From Aquabacterium humicola (lineage in GTDB: Bacteria; Pseudomonadota; Gammaproteobacteria; Burkholderiales; Burkholderiaceae_C), in assembly GCF_030167915.1 (NCBI RefSeq), contig NZ_JARGNB010000001.1, positions 1,612,001 through 1,676,000 of the forward strand: a DNA stretch of 64,000 nt. Reading direction: 5' to 3'. Below, one piece after another: positions 57,898 to 64,000 of this stretch (position 1 is the stretch's first letter; each line of letters opens with the position of its first letter). The notes under the pieces were generated by a model that was not told the DNA's origin, ran no database searches, and saw nothing but the letters and a program-made list of their open reading frames with translations. A program made the translations under genes and the position numbers.

Positions 57898-59432
57898 TCC
57901 CCATGGTCCGACAGGTTGATGCCCAGCCGCGCCATGCGGTAGCGCATCTGCCGCAGCGACAGGCCGAGGCTGGCGCCGGCGGCGGTGCGGTTGTAGCGGT
58001 GGCGCTCGAGCGCGCGCATCAGCACATCGCGCTCGACCTGGTCGAGGTAGGCGACGAGGTCGGTCGGCAGCGGCGCGGGCTCGGCCGCCGCGCGCGGCAC
58101 GGCCGCTGCGCTCGCCGTCTCGGCGACCGGCGCCTCCGGTGCCGGCCAGTCGGCATCGTTGCCCGCCTCACCGTCGGCGAGGCCGAGGTCGCGCTGCTCG
58201 ATCAGGTCGCCGCCGGCCAGCGTGACGGCGCGGTGCAGCAGGTTCTCGAGCTCGCGCACGTTGCCCGGGAAGTGATAAGCCCGCAAGTGAGCGAGCGCCT
58301 CGGCCGACAAGCGCGGGGCCGGGCTCACGCCGGCATCGCGGGCGATGCGCTGCAGCACCGCGCCGCAGATCGCTTCCAGGTCGTCGGTCCGCTCGCGCAG
58401 CGGCGGCATGCGGACCTGGATCACGTTCAGCCGGTAGTACAGGTCCTGGCGGAAGCGTCCTTCCTGCACCTCGGTCGCGAGATCCTTGTGCGTGGCGCTG
58501 ACGATGCGCACGTTGACCGGCATCTCGCTGACCGCGCCGAGCGGCCGCACCGAGCGCTCCTGGATCGCGCGCAGCAGCTTGCTCTGCATCGACAGCGGCA
58601 GGTCGCCGATCTCGTCGAGGAAGAGCGTGCCGCCGTGCGCGGCCTGGAAGAAGCCTTCGCGGTCCTCGGTCGCGCCGGTGAACGCGCCCTTGCGGTAGCC
58701 GAAGAACTCGGCTTCCAGCAGCTGCTCGGGAATCGCGCCGCAGTTGACCGCGATGAAGGGCTGCGCCGCGCGGCTGCTGACGCCGTGAATCGCCCGCGCG
58801 ACCAGCTCCTTGCCCGTGCCCGACTCGCCCTGCACCATCACCGGCGCCATGCCGCGCGCGACCCGCTCGATCATCGAGCGCACCTGCTGCATCGCCGACG
58901 ACCCGCCGATCAGGCGCGCCAGCGAGGGATGCAGTCCCGGCGCGGCCTCGGCGACGATCGCCGCCGGCGCCGTCGGGCGCGCGGCCGGCACCGCCGTGGG
59001 CGCAGGCGCCGCGGTCGTCGGCAGCGACGCCGGCTTGACCAGCGGGCCGGCCTGCGGCGCACGACCGAGCGCCGAAGCGACGACGCCGCGGAACTGGCGC
59101 AGGTCCACCGGCTTGGTGAGGTAGTCGAAGGCGCCGGCCTTCAGTGCCTCGACCGCATTCTCGGCCGAGCCGTAGGCGGTGATGACGATCGTCTTCTCGG
59201 CGCGATCGGCGGCCTCGAGCCGCCGCAGCAGGTCGAGCCCGCTGCCGTCGGGCAACCGCATGTCGGTGATCACGACGCTGTAGCTGCGTTCGGCCAGCCG
59301 TTGCCATGCTTCCTCGACCGAACCGGCGGTCTCGACGTCGTAGCCTTCGCGCACCAGCGTCAGCTCGTACAGCGTGCGCAGATCGGGTTCGTCGTCGACG
59401 ACCAGCAGGCTCGGGGCGGCGGGTGGGGGCAT
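57894..59432 (-). CDS. pilR: Sigma-54-dependent response regulator, PilR-like
   Basis: 512 residues. Receiver domain ([16 protein letters not shown], phospho-Asp in [22 protein letters not shown]). An Ala/Pro linker (~120-165) follows. The AAA+ domain has [15 protein letters not shown] (Walker A), [14 protein letters not shown] (sigma-54 contact loop) and [13 protein letters not shown] (Walker B). C-terminal Fis-type HTH ([21 protein letters not shown]). PilR switches on pilin transcription by RNA polymerase with sigma-54. It is 15 bp downstream of its kinase, with ampD overlapping behind it. Confidence 0.93.
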   Translation of the reverse strand: MPPPAAPSLLVVDDEPDLRTLYELTLVREGYDVETAGSVEEAWQRLAERSYSVVITDMRLPDGSGLDLLRRLEAADRAEKTIVITAYGSAENAVEALKAGAFDYLTKPVDLRQFRGVVASALGRAPQAGPLVKPASLPTTAAPAPTAVPAARPTAPAAIVAEAAPGLHPSLARLIGGSSAMQQVRSMIERVARGMAPVMVQGESGTGKELVARAIHGVSSRAAQPFIAVNCGAIPEQLLEAEFFGYRKGAFTGATEDREGFFQAAHGGTLFLDEIGDLPLSMQSKLLRAIQERSVRPLGAVSEMPVNVRIVSATHKDLATEVQEGRFRQDLYYRLNVIQVRMPPLRERTDDLEAICGAVLQRIARDAGVSPAPRLSAEALAHLRAYHFPGNVRELENLLHRAVTLAGGDLIEQRDLGLADGEAGNDADWPAPEAPVAETASAAAVPRAAAEPAPLPTDLVAYLDQVERDVLMRALERHRYNRTAAGASLGLSLRQMRYRMARLGINLSDHGE

Positions 59433-59447
59433 CTCGGTGCGGAAGGT

Positions 59448-61415
59448 CTACGGGTTCGTCGGCGCACCGCGCATCGAGACGCGGAACACGTTGCGGTGCC
59501 GCTCGCCCGGCGCACCGGCGCGGTACTCGATGCTGGCGCGGTGACGTTCGCACAGCTCGCGGCAAATGTACAGACCGAGGCCGGTGCCGCGGCTGCGCGT
59601 CGAGAAGAAGGGTTCGAACAGGTGGTGCTCGACGTCGGCGCTGATCGGCGCACCGTCGCTGCCGATGGCCAGCAGCGCGCCGTCCTTGCGGCGCGGCAGC
59701 AGCTCCAGCCGCACGGCGCCCGATCCGTCGGTCGCATGGCGATGCGCGTTGTCGAGCAGGTTCACCAGCACGCGGCGCAGGTGTTCGGCGTCGAACAGCA
59801 CCAGCAGCGGCGCCGAGGGCAACCGCAGCTCGATGCGGGTTGCCGCGGCGGCAGGGTCGAGCCCGCACGTCGCCTGCCACTCGGCGACGATGCGCGACAC
59901 CTCGGCCGTCGCGTCGATCACCTGCTGCTGGTGCGCCGCGCCCGGCGCCACCGCCATCACGTCGTCGACGATGCGCTTGAGCCGCTCGACGTTGTCCTCG
60001 ACGATGCGCGCCAGCTTCTGCTGCGGCCCCGGCAGCGGATCCTCGAGCATCAGCGCATTGGCCTGGGCGATCGCCGCCAGCGGATTGCGTATCTCGTGCG
60101 CGATGCCCGCCGACACGCGGCCCATCGCGGCGAGCTTCTCCTGCCGCATGCGCGCCTGCACGCTGCGCAGGTCCTCGAGGAACAGCACACACACGTCCTG
60201 CGGCGGCGTCGCCACGTCGTCGATGCCGCTGCGGCGGGTGAATCGCGCCCGCACCTGCACGGTTCGACCGGCGGCCAGGGTGATCTCGCGCAAGGCGTCG
60301 GGCCAGTGGCCGAGCCCGTAGGCGAGCTCCACCGCGGACAGCAGGGCCGACCAGCCGGGATCGTCGTGCAGCGTGAACGACGAGGTGGCGTCGCTCGCCG
60401 CACCGCCGAGCATCGAGCGCGCGGCGGGGTTGGCCGTGCGCACGCGCAGGCGCCGGTCGACCACCATCACGCCGTCGGCCATCTCCTCGATCACCAGGCG
60501 GTTCAGCCGTGTCTGCTGTCGCGCGAGGGCCAGGCTGCCGCGGGCGGCGCGCTCCTCCCGCGCCAGTCGTTGCGCCAGCTCGCCCGACAGCAGCGAGATG
60601 ACGAAGGCGCCGATGCCCGCCAACCCGGCCTGCGTCATCAGCGCGATCGTGAATTGCCCGGCCGCCGCACTGCGCCAGACGCCGGCCAGCAGCACCAGGG
60701 TCACGAAGGCCGCGGTCGCCAGCGCGGCGAGCCGCTTGGTCATCACGCCGGCCATCAGCACCGGCAGCGCCAGCAACGCCGCGAAGTTCAGCTGCGCGAC
60801 CGGGTCGAGCAGGTGCAGGGCCGAGAACGCGAGCAGGTCGACGCCGATCGTCAGGGTCCACTGCCGGCGTGCCAGGCGCGGCTGTCCGATCGCCCCGGCC
60901 GCCTGTCCGCGGCCGGGCAGCAGCCACATCGACAGTGCCTGCGTTGCGTAGGCCAGGCAGAGCGCCAGCATCGGCCACGACAGGCGTGCGCCCATCGCGG
61001 TCATGACCCAGGGCGTCAGCACGAGCGCGGCGCCGAGCACTGCGCGCGCCGTCAGGTAGGCGCGGAAGATGCGTCGCAGCGCGCTGCCCTCGCTCGACAC
61101 GATGCGGCGGGCCTCGCGGGCGAGGAAGCGGCTCTCCGACGCCGACTCGGCATCGTCGTCGAGCCAGGGCCCGCCGTCGGCGTCGCCGAGGAAGGTCGAG
61201 CGCGCGCCGCCGGCCAGCGCGCCGAACCACGAGTCCTCGTCGAGCTCGCGCGGTTCGCTGCGCCGATCGCTGCGGCGCCGGTCGGTCTGCCGCCGGTCGG
61301 TCTGCCGCCGGTCGTTTTGCCGCCGATCGACCTGGCGCCGTTCCTCGACGCGCGCCGCCGGCGCGGCAGCGCCCGAACGCGGCCGCGGTGCGGCCGGCGC
61401 GCGTTCAGCGTCCAT
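59448..61415 (-). CDS. pilS: Membrane sensor histidine kinase, PilS-like
   Basis: About 655 residues from the ATG at 61415; an ATG at 61463 is possible but would overlap the PP0621 gene by 59 bp instead of 11. Residues ~25-55 are an Arg/Gln/Asp pentapeptide repeat (RRQxD). About six transmembrane helices lie at ~115-290, then a PAS-like part, the dimerisation box SAGIAHEIRNPLAAIAQ (phospho-His) and the ATPase domain (NLLDNAHRH, GTGLGLYICRELCERH). The G1 box is weak: GSDGAPI stands where D-x-G-x-G is usual. It likely senses pilin levels in the membrane and controls PilR. Confidence 0.9.
   Translation of the reverse strand: MDAERAPAAPRPRSGAAAPAARVEERRQVDRRQNDRRQTDRRQTDRRRSDRRSEPRELDEDSWFGALAGGARSTFLGDADGGPWLDDDAESASESRFLAREARRIVSSEGSALRRIFRAYLTARAVLGAALVLTPWVMTAMGARLSWPMLALCLAYATQALSMWLLPGRGQAAGAIGQPRLARRQWTLTIGVDLLAFSALHLLDPVAQLNFAALLALPVLMAGVMTKRLAALATAAFVTLVLLAGVWRSAAAGQFTIALMTQAGLAGIGAFVISLLSGELAQRLAREERAARGSLALARQQTRLNRLVIEEMADGVMVVDRRLRVRTANPAARSMLGGAASDATSSFTLHDDPGWSALLSAVELAYGLGHWPDALREITLAAGRTVQVRARFTRRSGIDDVATPPQDVCVLFLEDLRSVQARMRQEKLAAMGRVSAGIAHEIRNPLAAIAQANALMLEDPLPGPQQKLARIVEDNVERLKRIVDDVMAVAPGAAHQQQVIDATAEVSRIVAEWQATCGLDPAAAATRIELRLPSAPLLVLFDAEHLRRVLVNLLDNAHRHATDGSGAVRLELLPRRKDGALLAIGSDGAPISADVEHHLFEPFFSTRSRGTGLGLYICRELCERHRASIEYRAGAPGERHRNVFRVSMRGAPTNP
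61261..61335. repeat. 15-bp tandem repeat inside pilS
   Basis: Five consecutive 15-bp units on the plus strand, all starting CGCCG (61261, 61276, 61291, 61306, 61321) with two identical (CGCCGGTCGGTCTGC); a sixth unit is decayed. In the kinase they encode the RRQVD, RRQND, RRQTD, RRQTD, RRRSD series. Being a multiple of three, copy changes would keep the frame. Confidence 0.85.
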
Positions 61416-61656
61416 CCGGTCCGCGCGGCCCGAGGCGCCGATGCGCTTCTCCGCAATAGACATGGCGCCCGTCGAGCACCGCGTCGGCGGCCGGCAGGTG
61501 CAGCCCGCAATGCGCGCACTCGACCATGGCCGTCGGCGTCGATGAGGGCTTCGATCGGTCCTCGCGCGGCTCGCCAGGCGGCGCCGGACCGCGCAAGCGC
61601 TTGGCCACCATCCACAGGCCGATGCCGATCACCAGCAGCAGGAGCAGGTATTTCAT
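61405..61656 (-). CDS. PP0621 family protein
   Basis: 83 residues. One N-terminal transmembrane helix (YLLLLLVIGIGLWMVAKRL) and a small zinc-ribbon-like end (MVECAHCGLHLPAADAVLDG, then HVYCGEAHRR), i.e. a CxxC plus CxxxH pattern. This is the PP0621 family, found beside pilSR and ccsA/ffh in beta and gammaproteobacteria; role unknown. AAGGGCGG lies 4-5 nt before the ATG. It overlaps the kinase start by about 11 bp. Confidence 0.88.
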   Translation of the reverse strand: MKYLLLLLVIGIGLWMVAKRLRGPAPPGEPREDRSKPSSTPTAMVECAHCGLHLPAADAVLDGRHVYCGEAHRRLGPRGPDGR

Positions 61657-61667
61657 CGTGCCGCCCT

Positions 61668-62567
61668 TCAGGTCGAGCTGCGGCCGAGCACGACCTCGAA
61701 GACGAAGCGCGAGCCGACGTAGGCCAGCAGCAGCAGCACCGTGCCGGCGTAGAGCCAGCGCGTCGCGCGGCGGCCGCGCCAGCCGCGCAGCAGGCGGCCG
61801 CCGATCAGCGCCGCGAAGACGGCCCAGCCGAGCAGCGAGAACACCGTCTTGTGATCCCAGCGCCAGCGCGCCGCGGTGACGAAGCCGAGCACCAGCGCGA
61901 AGGTCAGCACCACGAAGCCGGCTTCGACGAAACGGAAGGTCAGGCGTTCGAGCCGCAGCAGCGGCAAACCGAGTGGCCCCTGCGCGGGTGTCTTGTGGCG
62001 ACGCAGCTGCCGCTCGGCGCCGTCGAGCAACCAACCATGCAGCACCGCGGCCCCGAAGAGCCCGTACGACGCGACGCCGAGCACCCAATGCAGCGGCGCC
62101 CACGGCGATGCCACCGCCCGCACATCCCCTGGAAAGGCCCAGGCGAGCACGACGACGATCGCCCCGCCGACCGCCAGTGCGCGCCGCACCGACGGCAAGG
62201 GCACGAAGCGGCTCTCGACGATGTGCACCGCGACCACCAGCCACAGCGTCAGGGACAGCACCGGCCCGAAGCCGAGGCGCGCGCCGGTGTCGCTGCGACC
62301 CCAGCCGCCGATGTCCAGCGCCAGCAGTGCGGCGTGCAGCAGCCAGCCGACGATCAGCGCAGGCGCCTGCAGGCGCAGCGCCGACGCCGGTGCGGCATCG
62401 GCCGCATCGGGCGAAGCGGCGCGCGCCGGCCAGGCGGCCACCGCATAGGCCAGCACCGACGCCAGTGCCAGGGCCAGCGGCGCCGGCCCGAGCGTGGTTC
62501 CGGCAGCGCTCGAAGCCACCAGCGCGCCCGAGGATGAGCCCGACGAGAGGGCCGACGATAGAATCAT
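61668..62567 (-). CDS. CcsA/YpjD-like inner membrane protein (cytochrome c assembly family)
   Basis: 299 residues with about eight transmembrane helices. WRWDHKTVFSLLGWAVFAALIGGRLLRGWRGRRA near the C-terminus and the HWVLGVASYGLFGAAVLHG helix fit the CcmF/CcsA/YpjD family. Such short forms next to ffh are often listed as cytochrome c assembly or HemX-type proteins; heme handling is possible but unproved. TACACT (complement of 62575-62580), 7 nt, ATG with no Shine-Dalgarno suggests a leaderless message. It is divergent from ffh and first gene of the ccsA-PP0621-pilS-pilR-ampD string. Confidence 0.85.
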   Translation of the reverse strand: MILSSALSSGSSSGALVASSAAGTTLGPAPLALALASVLAYAVAAWPARAASPDAADAAPASALRLQAPALIVGWLLHAALLALDIGGWGRSDTGARLGFGPVLSLTLWLVVAVHIVESRFVPLPSVRRALAVGGAIVVVLAWAFPGDVRAVASPWAPLHWVLGVASYGLFGAAVLHGWLLDGAERQLRRHKTPAQGPLGLPLLRLERLTFRFVEAGFVVLTFALVLGFVTAARWRWDHKTVFSLLGWAVFAALIGGRLLRGWRGRRATRWLYAGTVLLLLAYVGSRFVFEVVLGRSST

Positions 62568-62580
62568 CGAGGACAGTGTA
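62559..62580. promoter_or_regulatory. Overlapping divergent -10 elements between ccsA-like gene and ffh
   Basis: Plus strand TAGAAT (62559-62564) would start ffh transcription near 62571. Minus strand TACACT (62575-62580) would start the ccsA-like message near 62568. The two start sites fall within a few bases, so the promoters should exclude each other. No strong -35 is seen for either. Confidence 0.4.
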
Positions 62581-62638
62581 CTTTCGCGGCCTGCAGGGCT
62601 CGACGGCGTCGACAGCAGCAGCCTGCCCACCCAAGCCG

Positions 62639-63994
62639 ATGGCCTCCACCCTTTCAGACCGCCTGTCGCGCCTCGTCAAGACGATGCGCGGCCAAGCCCG
62701 CATCACCGAGAGCAACGTGCAGGACATGCTGCGCGAGGTGCGCGTCGCGCTGCTCGAAGCCGACGTCGCGCTGCCGGTGGTGCGCGAGTTCATCGCCCGC
62801 GTCAAGGACAAGGCGCTCGGCCAGGACGTGGTCGGCTCGCTCAATCCGGGCCAGGCGCTCGTGGGCGTCGTGCACAAGGAGCTGGCGCGCACGATGGGCG
62901 AAGGCGTGGCCGACCTGAACCTCGCCGTGCAGCCGCCGGCCATCGTGTTGATGGCCGGCCTGCAGGGCGCCGGCAAGACGACGACGACCGCCAAGCTCGC
63001 CAAGCACCTGATCGAGCGCCGCAAGAAGAAGGTGCTGACCGTCTCGGCCGACGTCTACCGGCCCGCCGCGATCGAGCAGCTGAAGACGGTGACGCGCCAG
63101 GCCGGCGCCGAGTGGTTCCCGTCGAGCGGCGAGCAGAAGCCGCGCGACATCGCGCTGGCCGCGCTGGACCACGCGAAGCGCCACTACTTCGACGTGCTGC
63201 TGGTCGACACCGCCGGCCGGCTGGCGATCGACGAAGCGCTGATGGCCGAGATCCGCGAGCTGCACGCGCTGCTGAACCCGGTCGAGACGCTTTTCGTCGT
63301 CGACGCGATGCAGGGCCAGGACGCGGTCAACACCGCGAAGGCCTTCAAGGAAGCGCTGCCGCTGACCGGCATCGTGCTGACCAAGCTCGACGGCGATTCG
63401 CGCGGCGGCGCGGCATTGTCGGTGCGGCAGATCACCGGCGCCCCGATCAAGTTCGCCGGCGTTTCCGAGAAGATCGACGGGCTCGAAGTCTTCGACGCCG
63501 AACGCCATGCCGGGCGTGTGCTGGGCATGGGCGACATCGTCGCGCTGGTCGAGGAAGTGCAGAAGAGCGTCGACCTGGACGCCGCGCAGAAGCTTGCCGA
63601 CAAGGTCAAGTCCGGCGACGGCTTCGACCTCAACGACTTCCTGATGCAGATCTCGCAGATGAAGAAGATGGGCGGGCTGTCGGGGCTGATGGACAAGCTG
63701 CCCAGCGCGCTCACGGCCAAGGCCGGCAATGTCGACATGGATCGCGCCGAGAAGGACGTGCGGCGCATGGAAGGCATCATCCACTCGATGACCGCGCTCG
63801 AGCGCCGCAAACCCGAACTGATCAAGGCCAGCCGCAAGCGCCGCATCGCCGCCGGCGCCGGCGTGCATGTGCAGGAAGTCAACCGCCTGCTCAACCAGTT
63901 CGAGCAGATGCAGGGCATGATGAAGAAGATGAAGGGCGGCGGCCTGATGAAGATGATGAAGCGCATGGGCGGCATGAAGGGCCTGATGCGCTGA
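62639..63994 (+). CDS. ffh: Signal recognition particle protein Ffh
   Basis: 451 residues, complete. N domain (LSDRLSRLVKTMRGQARITESNVQDMLREVRVALLEADVALPVVREF; long block only named by its ends), GTPase domain with LMAGLQGAGKTTTTAKLA (G1), DVYRPAAIEQLK, LLVDTAGRLAID (G3), TKLDGDSRGGAAL (G4), and the methionine-rich M domain (MKKMGGLSGLMDKLPSAL; QMQGMMKKMKGGGLMKMMKRM) that binds 4.5S RNA and signal peptides. It targets inner-membrane proteins to FtsY and SecYEG co-translationally. Stop six bases before the window end. Confidence 0.97.
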   Translation: MASTLSDRLSRLVKTMRGQARITESNVQDMLREVRVALLEADVALPVVREFIARVKDKALGQDVVGSLNPGQALVGVVHKELARTMGEGVADLNLAVQPPAIVLMAGLQGAGKTTTTAKLAKHLIERRKKKVLTVSADVYRPAAIEQLKTVTRQAGAEWFPSSGEQKPRDIALAALDHAKRHYFDVLLVDTAGRLAIDEALMAEIRELHALLNPVETLFVVDAMQGQDAVNTAKAFKEALPLTGIVLTKLDGDSRGGAALSVRQITGAPIKFAGVSEKIDGLEVFDAERHAGRVLGMGDIVALVEEVQKSVDLDAAQKLADKVKSGDGFDLNDFLMQISQMKKMGGLSGLMDKLPSALTAKAGNVDMDRAEKDVRRMEGIIHSMTALERRKPELIKASRKRRIAAGAGVHVQEVNRLLNQFEQMQGMMKKMKGGGLMKMMKRMGGMKGLMR

Positions 63995-64000
63995 AGCGTC

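Noticed and set aside
57903-62537. Open frame of about 1,540 codons on the plus strand opposite pilR, pilS and the ccsA-like gene
   Set aside because: Antisense shadow of genes with clear catalytic motifs; no conserved motif or ribosome site of its own.

Overview
The window is a gene-dense, high-GC (roughly 70 percent) chromosomal segment. It most likely comes from a Burkholderiales betaproteobacterium of the Rubrivivax/Leptothrix/Methylibium type. This is inferred from gene order (def-fmt-htpX; smg-dprA-LysM; yajC-secD-secF; UDG-rimI-tsaB; ffh/ccsA/PP0621/pilSR/ampD), from families common in that order (DUF2917, DUF4136, DUF6279, DUF1631, head-GIN, AlgP-like H1 protein), and from the near absence of foreign DNA. 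I see no tRNA, rRNA, CRISPR array, insertion sequence or prophage.

Layout. 1-11.7 kb: folate and stress genes (5-formyl-THF cyclo-ligase cut by the window edge, TfoX-like, DUF2917 with a divergent LysR regulator, GST), a soluble lytic transglycosylase, an NDUFA9-type reductase, cca, MidA-type methyltransferase, a PTR1/FolM-like pteridine reductase with a FolB/FolX-like aldolase, ttcA and a DUF4136 lipoprotein. 11.7-20.1 kb: DUF6279 lipoprotein head to head with glmU, a PAS-GGDEF-degenerate-EAL protein, the UDG-rimI-tsaB cluster and dacB. 20.1-26.9 kb: OmpW, two SGNH lipoproteins (one apparently without catalytic residues), Sua5, purK, purE and a YbbN/CnoX-like thioredoxin. 27-33.4 kb: yajC-secD-secF, a DUF1631 protein and smg. 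33.4-38.5 kb: dprA and a LysM protein, divergent from def-fmt-htpX. 38.5-41 kb: a small lipoprotein, a head-GIN beta-repeat protein and azlCD.

41.1-49.7 kb holds central carbon and purine genes (pgk, maeB, pyk, fba, purC). They are interrupted by a reverse-strand gene fusing a winged helix, a GHKL ATPase and a STAS-like DUF4325 domain. 49.7-52.5 kb is the most distinctive part: a tandem pair of TPR-like paralogues of unknown function, convergent with a lysine/alanine-rich histone H1-like protein. 52.7-57.3 kb is nrdA-nrdB. It has two NrdR-box-like sites three helical turns apart, and an in-frame tandem duplication of the codons for the nrdA redox tail. 57.3-64 kb: ampD, a PilR/PilS two-component pair whose kinase carries a 15-bp in-frame repeat array, a PP0621 protein, a CcsA-like membrane protein and divergent ffh.

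The best candidates for undescribed biology are the tandem TPR pair (49734-51998), the HTH-ATPase-DUF4325 fusion (46287-47324), the putative SGNH pseudo-enzyme (22133-23128) and the nrdA 3' repeat. A cross-window pattern is a -10-like hexamer 6-7 nt before start codons that lack Shine-Dalgarno sequences, which suggests leaderless mRNAs. All functional calls come from motif and family recognition by eye. No alignments or searches were run.
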